From: Methanobacteriota archaeon
GTDB taxonomy: Archaea; Thermoplasmatota; Poseidoniia; Poseidoniales; Poseidoniaceae
DNA: 33,627 nucleotides
Reading direction: 5' to 3'
Assembly: GCA_009937025.1 (NCBI GenBank)
Contig: JAACDG010000012.1
Coordinates: 1-33,627, forward strand
The notes beneath the pieces are model-generated. The model was not told where the DNA came from. It saw only the letters and a list, made by a program, of their open reading frames with translations, and ran no database searches. Below, in pieces: positions 24,483 through 32,916 of this stretch (the stretch's first letter is position 1; each line of letters opens with the position of its first letter). A program made the position numbers and the translations under genes.

Positions 24483-27155
24483 TTAAAGTTCAGTTATGTC
24501 TTTACGTTCAGTAGAAATTCCGAATTCTTTCTCGGCTTTCTCATAGACCTTGGCCTCAATTGAACCGTCTCTTACAAGGGAGGAGAGCGCTGCAAGCGCA
24601 ACGGCTGCTCCATCGATTTCAAAGAATCTGCGAAGCGCTTCTCGAGTATCTGAGCGGCCAAATCCGTCCGTTCCTAAGACGGTGAAGTGACCTGTGACCC
24701 ATTGGCGAATCATATCGGGGACCGCGGCCATATTATCGCTGACAGCAACAACCGGGACCTCTGCATTCCCAAGCATTTGTTCAACCCATGGCTGTTTAGC
24801 GGTTTTTGCCGGATGCAAGCGATTCCATCGGTCGCATTCCAAACCTTCTCGGCGTAATTCTCCATAAGAGGTGGCTGAATATATTTCGGAACGAACGCCA
24901 TATGCTTCGAGTTTTTCAACAGCATCAAGCACCTGCACCATGATTGGACCTGAGCCGATAAGTCGGACGATTGGACCGTCGCCCTTCGGGGCACTGCGCA
25001 GTAAATACATGCCTCGAATGATGCCTTGGTCAACACCTTGTGGTTTTGGTGGCATAGGATAATTCTCATTGTAGACAGCGATATAATGGATGACATCCTT
25101 ATCTTGTCCATACATTTCATCAATGCCATGGCGAATGATGGTTGCCAATTCGTAAGCAAACGCTGGGTCCCAGGCACGGACAGCCGGATTGGTGTGTGCC
25201 ATGAGGAGTGAATGCCCATCTTGGTGTTGCAAACCTTCACCGTTGAGTGTAGTTCGGCCCGAAGTAGCCCCCATTAGGAAGCCGCGAGCGCGCTGGTCGG
25301 CTGCAGACCATATGAGGTCAGCCACACGCTGGAATCCGAACATAGAATAGAAAATGTAGAAAGGGATTGTCGGATAATGGTGTGTTGCAAAAGAAGTAGC
25401 TGAAGCAATAAACGTAGAGGTTGCACCGGCTTCATTGATGCCTTCTTCCAAAAGTTGGCCTTTGGCTGATTCCTTGTATTTCATCAGAACTTTGTGGTCA
25501 ACTGGCTTGTAGAGTTGACCCTCGGGGTGATAGATTCCAAATTCAGAAAACAATGGGTCCATTCCGAAGGTACGCGCTTCATCAGGAATAATTGGGACGA
25601 TACGCTTACCAAACTCCTTGTCTTTCATCAAAGAGCGTAGAATTCTAACAAAGGCCATAGTGGTTGAGACTTGCATTTTTCCTTTGGTACCTTCATCAAA
25701 TTCAGCATACGTTACTTCTTCTGGTAATGTCAAATCAAATTTAGGCACAACACGAGTTGGCATGAATCCATCCATAGCAGCACGACGTTGTTTGGCATAA
25801 GCAACCAATTCCGGAACATCTTCGGGCATAACATAGGGGTACTTTTCCAAATCTTCATCCGAGAAACCGAGTCCTAAATCATCGCGCATGTATTGGATAC
25901 TTTCCATTCCCGCCTTCTTCTTTTGATGTGTTGTGTTCCGGCCTGCAAAGGCTGGGCCAAGCCCAAATCCTTTGATGGTGCGCATCAATACAACGGTTGG
26001 TTGCCCTTTGTGAGCGGTAGCTTGGGCATAAGCTGCGTGGAGTTTGACGAAATCATGACCTCCAACATCGGCACACAAATCGATTAAATCGTCATCACTT
26101 AAGTGTGAAACAAGGGCTTGTAATCCATCCGAATTAAACAATTCTTTGCGGATGATTGCTCCTTCAGCAGTCATGATTCGCTGTTCATCACCGTCGACCA
26201 ATTCATCAAGGCGTGCAGCAAGAAGTCCCGCAGAATCGCGAGCAAACAAATCATCCCAACCGGTGCCCCAGAGAACTTTGATGACGTTCCATCCAGCACC
26301 ACGAAATCTCCCTTCGAGTTCTTGGACGATCTTCGAATTGCCACGAACGGGGCCATCAAGTCGTTGCAGATTACAGTTCATGGTCATGACAATATTATCC
26401 AGGCCTTCGCGCCCTGCAAGAGAAAGTTGAGACAATGATTCCGGTTCATCGGACTCACCATCACCCATAGTATACCATACACGGGAGTTTGCAGTTGAAA
26501 CTAAACCTCGGTCTTCGAGATAGCGGTTGAAACGAGCTTGGTGAATGGCAGTCATTGCACCAAGCCCCATGCTTACGGTTGGGAACTCCCAGAAATCTGG
26601 CATGAGTCTCGGGTGCGGATATGAAGACAAACCTTTGCCGCCAGTTTCTTGACGAAACGCTTCCATTTGTTCATGAGTCAAACGCCCTTCAAGCCAAGCA
26701 CGAGCGTAAATGCCAGGAGAAGCATGCCCTTGCCAATAGAGGTGGTCGCCTTGCCCAGCGCCATCTTTGCCTCGGAAGAAATGATTGAATCCAATCTCCC
26801 AAGCATGAGATGCGGAAGCATAGGTCGAAATGTGGCCCCCAATACCTTCGAAGTTTCTGTTCCCACGTGTGACGACCATCATCGCATTCCATCGGATGAT
26901 ACCATGGAGGCGTTCCTCCATTTCCAAATCGCCGGGATATGTGCCTTGGTTTTCAGGATGAATGGAATTGAGATAAGGGGTATTGACCACATCGATTTCA
27001 ACGCCAGCATGGCGAGCAGCATCAACTGTAGAAAGTAAGAGACGTCGCGCTTCTTCATCGCCGAGTTGGTCACGAACAGCAAGGATTGAATCGACCCATT
27101 CCTGTGTAGCAACAGGGTCTGGGTCCGGTAAAGTTCCTCGAACACCGAAGCGCAT
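24483..27155 (-). CDS. aceE: Pyruvate dehydrogenase E1 component, homodimeric type
   Basis: This subunit decarboxylates pyruvate with thiamine diphosphate and passes the acetyl group to E2 lipoate. At 890 residues it has the length and layout of bacterial single-chain E1. The thiamine-diphosphate motif runs from GDGESDEPE (residue 231) to NCN (260-262). Other signatures are RGNRNFEGIGGHISTYASAS, QGHASPGIYARAWLEGRL, and, in the transketolase-like C-terminal half, LIWSAADQRARGFLMGATSG and GLQHQDGHS. The ATG at 27155 has an AGGAGGAGG ribosome-binding site. Most archaea oxidise pyruvate with a ferredoxin oxidoreductase, so this is a transferred aerobic trait. No E2 or E3 gene is in the window. 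The leader holds a GGGG-AAAA-CCCC hairpin (27189-27200). Confidence 0.96.
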   Translation of the reverse strand: MRFGVRGTLPDPDPVATQEWVDSILAVRDQLGDEEARRLLLSTVDAARHAGVEIDVVNTPYLNSIHPENQGTYPGDLEMEERLHGIIRWNAMMVVTRGNRNFEGIGGHISTYASASHAWEIGFNHFFRGKDGAGQGDHLYWQGHASPGIYARAWLEGRLTHEQMEAFRQETGGKGLSSYPHPRLMPDFWEFPTVSMGLGAMTAIHQARFNRYLEDRGLVSTANSRVWYTMGDGESDEPESLSQLSLAGREGLDNIVMTMNCNLQRLDGPVRGNSKIVQELEGRFRGAGWNVIKVLWGTGWDDLFARDSAGLLAARLDELVDGDEQRIMTAEGAIIRKELFNSDGLQALVSHLSDDDLIDLCADVGGHDFVKLHAAYAQATAHKGQPTVVLMRTIKGFGLGPAFAGRNTTHQKKKAGMESIQYMRDDLGLGFSDEDLEKYPYVMPEDVPELVAYAKQRRAAMDGFMPTRVVPKFDLTLPEEVTYAEFDEGTKGKMQVSTTMAFVRILRSLMKDKEFGKRIVPIIPDEARTFGMDPLFSEFGIYHPEGQLYKPVDHKVLMKYKESAKGQLLEEGINEAGATSTFIASATSFATHHYPTIPFYIFYSMFGFQRVADLIWSAADQRARGFLMGATSGRTTLNGEGLQHQDGHSLLMAHTNPAVRAWDPAFAYELATIIRHGIDEMYGQDKDVIHYIAVYNENYPMPPKPQGVDQGIIRGMYLLRSAPKGDGPIVRLIGSGPIMVQVLDAVEKLEAYGVRSEIYSATSYGELRREGLECDRWNRLHPAKTAKQPWVEQMLGNAEVPVVAVSDNMAAVPDMIRQWVTGHFTVLGTDGFGRSDTREALRRFFEIDGAAVALAALSSLVRDGSIEAKVYEKAEKEFGISTERKDITEL

Positions 27156-27264
27156 GTCTTCCTCCTCCTTGTTCTACCGTCCAACCGTGGGGTTTTCCCC
27201 CCCTCGCTTGAAACCCAGTCATGATGTACTCATAATTGTCTTTTGACAGAAAGTAAGGGTTTGG

Positions 27265-27278
27265 CGATGCATGCATCG
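27265..27278. promoter_or_regulatory. 14-bp perfect palindrome between aceE and the Hc1-like gene
   Basis: CGATGCATGCATCG is a perfect palindrome in the 190-base divergent region. It lies about 110 bases upstream of aceE and about 40 bases upstream of the TATA-like box of the Hc1-like gene. It is a candidate operator for either gene or both. Confidence 0.45.
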
Positions 27279-27316
27279 AATCGAGTGCCGTATTTTCATG
27301 TATTACCGGAGAAACC

Positions 27317-27326
27317 AATAAAAGCC
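27317..27326 (+). promoter_or_regulatory. TATA-like box of the Hc1-like gene
   Basis: AATAAAAGCC lies with its centre about 25 bases upstream of the ATG at 27347. That distance places transcription start at or next to the start codon, so the mRNA is probably leaderless. Confidence 0.4.
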
Positions 27327-27346
27327 GATTACTCAGCGAGCAGGTT

Positions 27347-27526
27347 ATGTCCGTCGAGGCTATGGTTCAAACGATGATTGATGATTTAACTGCCGCTCTT
27401 GCTGATGCTGTCAAGCATGACAAGGGTAACGCTGCTGCTGGTACCCGTGTGCGCAAGGCTATGCAAGGTGCAAAGTCCGCTGCTCAAGCAGTGCGCTCCC
27501 AGGTCCAAGCAGACAAGAACGCTTGA
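27347..27526 (+). CDS. Small basic Hc1-like (histone H1-like) DNA-binding protein
   Basis: This 59-residue frame falls just under the ORF-track cutoff. Its core, KGNAAAGTRVRKAMQ, closely resembles the conserved segment of bacterial histone H1-like proteins of Bacteroidetes and Chlamydiae (KGN-x-AAGTR-x-RKA-x-Q, from memory). The rest is helical and Ala/Gln/Lys-rich (AAQAVRSQVQADKNA), consistent with two helices. Such proteins bind DNA non-specifically and compact the nucleoid. The GC-rich, synonym-optimised codon choice and probable leaderless promoter suggest strong expression. The stop lies two bases from the stop of the convergent membrane gene. Confidence in the gene is good; DNA binding is inferred from family likeness. 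Confidence 0.82.
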   Translation: MSVEAMVQTMIDDLTAALADAVKHDKGNAAAGTRVRKAMQGAKSAAQAVRSQVQADKNA

Positions 27527-27528
27527 AG

Positions 27529-28998
27529 TTAGGAGCGCGTGAACACGCGCCACTCGCCTCCACCGTTGAGAAGATCTACTTCTCCACTTGATTCAAAAAT
27601 CCACCCATTGGGTGTTAACGTTACGTCAGGTGAAACAACGAGCGTTGTTACTTGCGATAAAGAGGAGTTCAAATCTAACTCCCAGTTCGAATCCATCGAC
27701 CTCCAATGTCCGGTAATCGCATTTTCCTCCGCATCAAGCGGAGCATAGAATGTATAGAGCCAGTGCATACCCAAGGTGTCTTCTGAAACAAAGAGGAATT
27801 CATCACCGCTTTCAAGTTCCATTGCACTTGCCGCTTCATCGGTCCACATGGTTTGTCCATGGAATGCTGCAAGAAGCGAGAGTGGTAACAAGAGAACAAC
27901 GACCAAACCCATGACTTTGGCTTTTGCAAGTGGGGCATCGTACGTTGGAATTTCAACATGATGTCGCAGTTGTTGAAGGAGGAGAACAAAAGGAATAAAC
28001 AGTAAAGTCGCATATCGCCCATTATTACCCATTGTCCAAATTATGCCCGGCCAATCAGCCCCCCATATACTCGCTTCATACGTCCAAAGAGCAGCGACAT
28101 AGAACACCACGGCTGTCAAGAGACCGCCGATATATCCAGCCATCATGGCAATTTTTGAGTCTTCGACTGAACCCAATCCATGGAGCATAGAGCCGATAAA
28201 TGGCCATAAAACCATACCAAATAAAGTGAAGATAACAAGGACATCCAAGAGTGAAAAGGCAAACGCAGTCGTGTATCTAACAGGGCTTTCAGCCAGTATT
28301 GCCAGTGTGCTGTTGTAGCCAAGAATGCCGAGAAGAATCATGGACAATGCTACGACTGCAGATACAACGATTCCGACAACATGGGGCTTCGACATCCATT
28401 TGGTTCCCTCCCCGCCTCGCCGAACCATTTCGTTCCAAACAGTGACCAATACCGCCAATACAAGGCCACCAACAAACACATCAGTTCCATCTGAGAACCC
28501 TTTTGCATAAGGCATCATCATGAAAGATATCCCACCAAGGAATGATTGCAAGGGTCTGTTTTTTGAGGATAATAGTCCAGTAAAAAGAATCAACGCAACA
28601 GCACAAAAAGCTGCTAAATACACTTCTTCATAACCCCGGCCAACTGAAAAAATAAGCGCTGGGGAAAGCGAAAGAATAGCTGCAGAGCGCACACCTCCCC
28701 ATCGATACAAACAAACAGTCATGCCGGCGAATGTGAGGAGTGCCATGATTTTGATACCAATCTCCGACATCTCATACAAAGGCAAGACGATTCGATAACC
28801 GCCATCATCCGGATTACTTTCTCCTGCGATTTCAGGTCGCAGGTCGCCCCAAGGTAATGCGCCGTTTTCATCAACGGCCATTTTGACTTGTGTATCCAAT
28901 CCTAAATCGCTGGTGAAACATACGATGACATTGAGCAGAATGCCCAAAATCAGTAGTCGAGTCCAAAGACGGTCATCTTCGAAATTCAACCGCTCCAT
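27529..28998 (-). CDS. Polytopic membrane protein, possibly GT-C glycosyltransferase-like
   Basis: The protein has 489 residues with about ten or eleven membrane segments and a C-terminal extracytoplasmic domain of about 100 residues after LLPLSLLAAFHG. The first loop after membrane segment 1 contains TSDLGLDTQVKMAVDENG and an acidic PDDGGYR. Acidic residues in this loop are typical of GT-C type glycosyltransferases using lipid-linked donors; this likeness is weak and I do not assign an activity. The track begins at a TTG; the ATG two codons later, at 28998, is preferred. It is divergent from the CoA-transferase gene with 52 bases between starts. Confidence 0.72.
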   Translation of the reverse strand: MERLNFEDDRLWTRLLILGILLNVIVCFTSDLGLDTQVKMAVDENGALPWGDLRPEIAGESNPDDGGYRIVLPLYEMSEIGIKIMALLTFAGMTVCLYRWGGVRSAAILSLSPALIFSVGRGYEEVYLAAFCAVALILFTGLLSSKNRPLQSFLGGISFMMMPYAKGFSDGTDVFVGGLVLAVLVTVWNEMVRRGGEGTKWMSKPHVVGIVVSAVVALSMILLGILGYNSTLAILAESPVRYTTAFAFSLLDVLVIFTLFGMVLWPFIGSMLHGLGSVEDSKIAMMAGYIGGLLTAVVFYVAALWTYEASIWGADWPGIIWTMGNNGRYATLLFIPFVLLLQQLRHHVEIPTYDAPLAKAKVMGLVVVLLLPLSLLAAFHGQTMWTDEAASAMELESGDEFLFVSEDTLGMHWLYTFYAPLDAEENAITGHWRSMDSNWELDLNSSLSQVTTLVVSPDVTLTPNGWIFESSGEVDLLNGGGEWRVFTRS

Positions 28999-29050
28999 AG
29001 GCAACGGTTCGGGGGGAGAGGTTCAACCCTTTCGGACACTTCGGGGGTAC

Positions 29051-30097
29051 ATGGGCGGAATTTTAGAGGGGATTCGAATCGTCGATGTCTCGCGAATATT
29101 GGCAGGTCCATATGCGACCCAAATGCTGGCAGACCTTGGCGCTGAAGTTATCAAAATCGAAGCACCATGGGGTGATGACACCCGCCATTGGGGTCCGCCA
29201 TTTACCACAGGATTCGATGGAAAGCAGGTAGCGGCCTACTTCTTATCATGCAACCGAGGTAAAGACATCGTCACCTTTGACCTCAAACGTGAAACAAAGG
29301 AAGTACAAGCATTGATAGAAACTGCCGATGTTGTTGTTGAAAATTTCCGACCAGGCACTCTTGAGCGCCTCGTGGGTCCTTTACCAAGCGAGGTCATACT
29401 CTGTTCGATATCGGCTTACGGCGCCACTGGCCCTCGACGCGATGAACCGGGTTACGATGTCGCTTTACAAGCTCGAAGTGGCATAATGGGAATCACTGGC
29501 CAAGCCGGTGGAGCGCCGGTCAAAGTTGGCGTTGCATGGATTGATGTCATCACAGGCCTCAACGCCGGGAATGCAATTCTTGCTGCTTTATTGCATAAAG
29601 AAAGAACAGGTGAAATCATGCGAATTGATTTGTCGCTTTGGGATTGTGCTGTTGCCGCATTGGTAAATCAAGCTCACAATGCAATGGCGAGTGGTAAAAA
29701 TCCAACTCCAATGGGTTCTGCTCATCCGAATTTGGTGCCATACCGTGCCTTTGAAGCAAAAGACGGTTGGTTTGTTATCGGTGTCGGCTCAGATAATCAG
29801 TGGCTCACTTTAGTCGATGCTTTGGCGCTTGAGAATCAAGAAGACTGGGCTACGAATGAAGGACGAGTTCATGCCCGAGAAGCAGTCGAGACCTGTGTCT
29901 CAAATGCTGTATCACAGTTCAATCGAAATGAACTTGAACAAAAATTAGTAGGTGTTCCATGCGCACCAGTCAATACAATTCTCGAAGCACTTCAAGACCC
30001 ACAAAGCGTAGCGCGTCAAGCAGTGACTCAATACCAAGGCGTTGATGTATTGGCAAGTCCTTTGCGTTTTATGCAATCTTCAAAACGAGAAGAGTGA
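29051..30097 (+). CDS. Family III CoA-transferase / alpha-methylacyl-CoA racemase-like (CaiB/BaiF)
   Basis: This enzyme moves CoA between carboxylic acids, or racemises 2-methylacyl-CoA. The family N-terminus GIRIVDVSRILAGPYATQML, the LADLGAEVIKIEAP segment, and the NRGKDIVTFDLK and VVENFRPGTLERL segments are all present. The catalytic aspartate fits Asp136 in DEPGYDVALQARSG. The track frame begins 56 codons earlier inside the divergent gene; the ATG at 29051, preceded by GGGGG, gives 348 residues and the correct N-terminus. The 3' end overlaps the convergent FEN1 gene by 18 bases. The substrate cannot be read from the sequence. Confidence 0.92.
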   Translation: MGGILEGIRIVDVSRILAGPYATQMLADLGAEVIKIEAPWGDDTRHWGPPFTTGFDGKQVAAYFLSCNRGKDIVTFDLKRETKEVQALIETADVVVENFRPGTLERLVGPLPSEVILCSISAYGATGPRRDEPGYDVALQARSGIMGITGQAGGAPVKVGVAWIDVITGLNAGNAILAALLHKERTGEIMRIDLSLWDCAVAALVNQAHNAMASGKNPTPMGSAHPNLVPYRAFEAKDGWFVIGVGSDNQWLTLVDALALENQEDWATNEGRVHAREAVETCVSNAVSQFNRNELEQKLVGVPCAPVNTILEALQDPQSVARQAVTQYQGVDVLASPLRFMQSSKREE

Positions 30098-31108
30098 AGT
30101 TTGACCACCTTCACGAATCAAACCGATTTCTCGTAATTTGTCAAACGCATTGTCCATTCGTCGTTGGCTAAATTGACGTTCAACTTGTAAGAATTGGATG
30201 AGCCCCTTGACATCGATTTGCCCTGGAAGCAGGTCTTCATCATCAACATCAACAGCAGGGTGGTGGTGGAAGATTTCACGAATTTCACTCAGCCGTTGAG
30301 GGACCTCCTTGTCTTTTACTTGACAAATGGCTTCGATGGACCCGTGCTCTTTGATGAGTTTGATTCCTGTCTTCGGTCCAATACCTCTGATGCCAGGATG
30401 GAAATCTGTACCAATCATGATGGCTAAATCAATCAATTGCGCTCGGCTGAGGTCATGGCTTTCAAGCATGGCGTCCAAGTCAATCATTTGCGCCCGTACA
30501 ACACGTCCATGCTGCTTTGAACCATCACTCATGAGATTACGAACGAGGTGGGGTGTGCCATAGAGCAGTGCATCCCAATCTTGAGTTGCAACAACATCGA
30601 GTTGTCCTCTCGCAGCCATCACTGCTGCTTGCCCTTCTCCTTCTGCTTTTGCCACAACCCAAGGCACACCGAGTAAATCGAGTAATTGCTTTGTTTCATC
30701 AACCATCTCTTGAGTATAATGCATGATACGAGGAGCCATCTTTTGGGCCAAAGCAAAATCTCCAGCAGCCAACGCTTCCTTGTGTACACGCTCAGCTTCA
30801 TCTCGACGCGCTCGACGAGATGCCAATTCATCGGCTTTCAATTCTGGTGATTCTCCATCGAAAATGTACACTGGCTTGATGCCGAGGTTCAACAACGTCG
30901 CCGTTCGATTGAGAAAACCCATTAAATGGGAAACAACCTTTCCATTTTCTGCTCGAAGAGGCCCCCCATCTCCTTGGGGGGAACGGTCTCGCATTGTTGT
31001 CAGAAATTGGAATGCAGTGAGAAAGGCGTCAATGCCAACGCGCTTTCCAGAAAGACTCGCCAAATCGATGTTTTCAGGCGTAGCGAGGTCTCGAAGATTA
31101 CAGCCCAT
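30080..31108 (-). CDS. fen: Flap endonuclease 1
   Basis: This structure-specific 5' nuclease removes flaps during Okazaki-fragment maturation and repair. Active-site acids are visible: Asp27 (VGIDAF), Asp84 (YIFDGESPE), Glu156/Glu158 (KAEGEGQAA), Asp177/Asp179 (TQDWDALLYG) and Asp235 (MIGTDFHPGIRGIGPKTG), the last inside the helix-hairpin-helix region. The C-terminus GGQTSLFSF is a PCNA-interacting peptide. The ATG at 31108 gives 342 residues, the normal length, and starts with the family N-terminus; the track's 29-codon extension is spurious. A TATA-like sequence 26-35 bases upstream and the absence of a ribosome-binding site suggest a leaderless mRNA. Confidence 0.96.
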   Translation of the reverse strand: MGCNLRDLATPENIDLASLSGKRVGIDAFLTAFQFLTTMRDRSPQGDGGPLRAENGKVVSHLMGFLNRTATLLNLGIKPVYIFDGESPELKADELASRRARRDEAERVHKEALAAGDFALAQKMAPRIMHYTQEMVDETKQLLDLLGVPWVVAKAEGEGQAAVMAARGQLDVVATQDWDALLYGTPHLVRNLMSDGSKQHGRVVRAQMIDLDAMLESHDLSRAQLIDLAIMIGTDFHPGIRGIGPKTGIKLIKEHGSIEAICQVKDKEVPQRLSEIREIFHHHPAVDVDDEDLLPGQIDVKGLIQFLQVERQFSQRRMDNAFDKLREIGLIREGGQTSLFSF

Positions 31109-31133
31109 GGAGGGAATACGGGGCGACAGTATG

Positions 31134-31143
31134 TGTATATTCG
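31134..31143. promoter_or_regulatory. TATA-like element shared by FEN1 and the tRNA methyltransferase
   Basis: TGTATATTCG lies in the 75-base divergent gap. Read on the minus strand it is 26-35 bases from the FEN1 ATG, fitting a leaderless transcript. Read on the plus strand it is about 41-50 bases from the methyltransferase ATG. It is a by-eye call. Confidence 0.4.
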
Positions 31144-31183
31144 CATCCGAATCGGTCAAGAAGGCGAGGCGCAAGCGCTCACC

Positions 31184-32323
31184 ATGGCGAGTCATGTAGC
31201 GAGTTTACGTGGCTGGCATCCCGCATTGGCTCGAGCAGAGATATCAGCGCTCCTCCCACATGCTACATTGACGCGACTTTCTTCTCGGAGATTGGTCGAA
31301 CTCGAGGGAGACATTTCTCTTCAAGAAATGCAATCTGCAGTTCAGTGTGCAAGTGGGTGCCAAGCCTTGCTTTGCCATGCTGTGGTTTGGAAGAGAGAGG
31401 AGGACTCTTCCGCATTTTTTGAACGTATTCAAACGTATCTCACAACCCATCCTCGTAATGGCTCAGTTGCCGTTCGTTCGATGAAGCATGAAGGGAAAAT
31501 GGTAGGTGTTAGCAGTCGAGAATTCGCTGGGAAAATTGGTGGCATGATGTCAGCCCAAGGCTATGAAATCGACCTTGAATCTCCTGAACACCGGCTTGGA
31601 ATGGTGCTTGATGCCAGTGCTGGAATCATCGCATGTGGCTGGATGGTTGGTTCAGGAGACGACTCTGATGGAATCGTTTCTCGCCGTGCAACCGACCGAC
31701 CATTCTTCAAACCGGTTAGCCTTGACCCCCGTCTGGCCCGGTTGGCTGTCAATGTAGCATCAGGCCCTCGTGAGAAAGGAGCAACATTGGACCTCATGAC
31801 CGGCACCGGTGGATTTGTTCTCGAAGCAGCCCTTTCGGGCCGTGAAACATACGGCATCGACCTCGACCCTTTGATGATTGAAGGTGCCCAGAAAAATCTC
31901 GATTGGGCAATGCCTCATTCGGATGCAAAATTGCTCTTAGGTGATGCAACTCAATTATCTGCAGCACTTCCCAAACAAGCACATCGCCGTATCAGTGGAT
32001 TTGTTCTCGATCCACCGTATGGGAGAAACTCACAAGGTTCTCTCGACCATGCTGAATTGATTCAATCCGTACTTCAGAGTGCTCGAGATGTTGCTGCTGA
32101 AGATGCTGATTTAGTGTTGATCTTACCGATGCACCCATTTGGAGAACTCGCCGATGAAGCACTCGTAGTAGGGGCGCCAGTGGACCTTTTACATGGCCAA
32201 TGGAATGATATCGAATCAACTTTTTCGATAACAGGATGGCGCATCAACCAACGATGGGTAGAGCATGTTCACGCCAGTCTTGGCCGACTCATACTTCACG
32301 CAACAATTGTTCCTCAAGATTGA
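31184..32323 (+). CDS. tRNA (guanine(10)-N2)-dimethyltransferase, THUMP-type
   Basis: This enzyme methylates the exocyclic amine of G10 in tRNA (archaeal TrmG10/Trm11 family). A THUMP-like N-terminal domain fills about residues 1-150. The linker motif RRATDRPFFKP follows at about residue 168, then motif I (LDLMTGTGGFVLEAAL, about 202-217), GIDLDPLMIEGAQKN, and the catalytic DPPYGRNSQG at 276-285. The track frame runs 86 codons upstream through the FEN1 gene; the ATG at 31184 gives 379 residues and the expected N-terminus. The 3' end overlaps the convergent cysteine-cluster gene by 35 bases. Confidence 0.93.
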   Translation: MASHVASLRGWHPALARAEISALLPHATLTRLSSRRLVELEGDISLQEMQSAVQCASGCQALLCHAVVWKREEDSSAFFERIQTYLTTHPRNGSVAVRSMKHEGKMVGVSSREFAGKIGGMMSAQGYEIDLESPEHRLGMVLDASAGIIACGWMVGSGDDSDGIVSRRATDRPFFKPVSLDPRLARLAVNVASGPREKGATLDLMTGTGGFVLEAALSGRETYGIDLDPLMIEGAQKNLDWAMPHSDAKLLLGDATQLSAALPKQAHRRISGFVLDPPYGRNSQGSLDHAELIQSVLQSARDVAAEDADLVLILPMHPFGELADEALVVGAPVDLLHGQWNDIESTFSITGWRINQRWVEHVHASLGRLILHATIVPQD

Positions 32324-32693
32324 GAAGAACAATCGCATCTTCTTCAGTTGGTTCAGGAAATTGGGTCTTGTGTGGGCAACCTTCATCGAGGATTGCTTCA
32401 TCGTTTTTATTCAATACATTCGGATAGGTACGGCACCCTTGGGGCCTCACTTCATACACTGAACACATACCTTCTGCATGAATGTCGGCAGATGAAGTCA
32501 ACAAAAAGACACACGCACGAGTTTTTTCATCATTAAGGAGGGTGAGTATGCCGTTATTTTGCCAAGTGAAATCTTCGATAGCCATTCCGGTTCTGCGCGT
32601 TAAGAGGGCAGCTTCTGCCTTGGTCAAGGGCATGGTTGTCTCTCGACAACAGGCGGAGCAACCTGTTGGGATGCATGGGAGAGAGCGCGCCAT
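32289..32693 (-). CDS. YkgJ-type cysteine-cluster protein
   Basis: The protein has 134 residues with the YkgJ (UPF0153-like) pattern: C-x4-C-x2-CC near the N-terminus (CIPTGCSACCRETT; Cys7, 12, 15, 16), then a central C, a second cluster in GMCSVYEVRPQGCRTYP, and a C-terminal CPH. These cysteines probably bind iron-sulphur or zinc; the family's role is not well defined. The track start at 32816 would run through the tRNA gene, so I take the ATG at 32693. The promoter must lie in the 55 bases before the oppositely oriented tRNA. Confidence 0.85.
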   Translation of the reverse strand: MARSLPCIPTGCSACCRETTMPLTKAEAALLTRRTGMAIEDFTWQNNGILTLLNDEKTRACVFLLTSSADIHAEGMCSVYEVRPQGCRTYPNVLNKNDEAILDEGCPHKTQFPEPTEEDAIVLLNLEEQLLREV

Positions 32694-32748
32694 AGACGAG
32701 CCAACCCTTCCGCCTTCTTCAAGAAGGGGGGGCATCTGGCAAGGATAA

Positions 32749-32822
32749 GGGCGATTAGGGTAGCCTGGATATCCTGACGGGCTTCGAACCCGTCGACGCG
32801 GGGTCGAATCCTGCATCGCCCA
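32749..32822 (+). tRNA. tRNA-Arg (anticodon TCG)
   Basis: A full cloverleaf can be drawn. The acceptor GGGCGAT pairs with ATCGCCC, followed by discriminator A. The D arm is GGGT/ATCC. The anticodon stem ACGGG/CCCGT encloses loop CTTCGAA, giving anticodon TCG for CGA arginine codons. The T arm is GCGGG/CCTGC with loop GTCGAAT. No intron and no encoded CCA are seen (the next bases are CTG). The start at 32749 is set by acceptor pairing. Confidence 0.93.
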
Positions 32823-32916
32823 CTGTTCAGGAGTACCTTTGGATAAAGACTCTATGTCGGCTAATTATTCCTAAAATACCGGGAAAATTTTAAGACGCTG
32901 TGAGAAAGTTTTGTCC

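Noticed and set aside
28883-29050. N-terminal extension of the CoA-transferase in the ORF track
   Set aside because: It runs antisense through the start of the divergent membrane gene; the family N-terminus begins at 29051.
30962-30983. CCCCCC/GGGGGG inverted repeat
   Set aside because: It lies inside conserved FEN1 coding sequence and encodes its normal PQGDGG loop region.
30926-31183. N-terminal extension of the tRNA methyltransferase
   Set aside because: It is antisense to the FEN1 N-terminus; the THUMP-type N-terminus begins at 31184.
32694-32816. N-terminal extension of the YkgJ-type protein
   Set aside because: It would read through the tRNA-Arg gene; the ATG at 32693 starts the conserved part.
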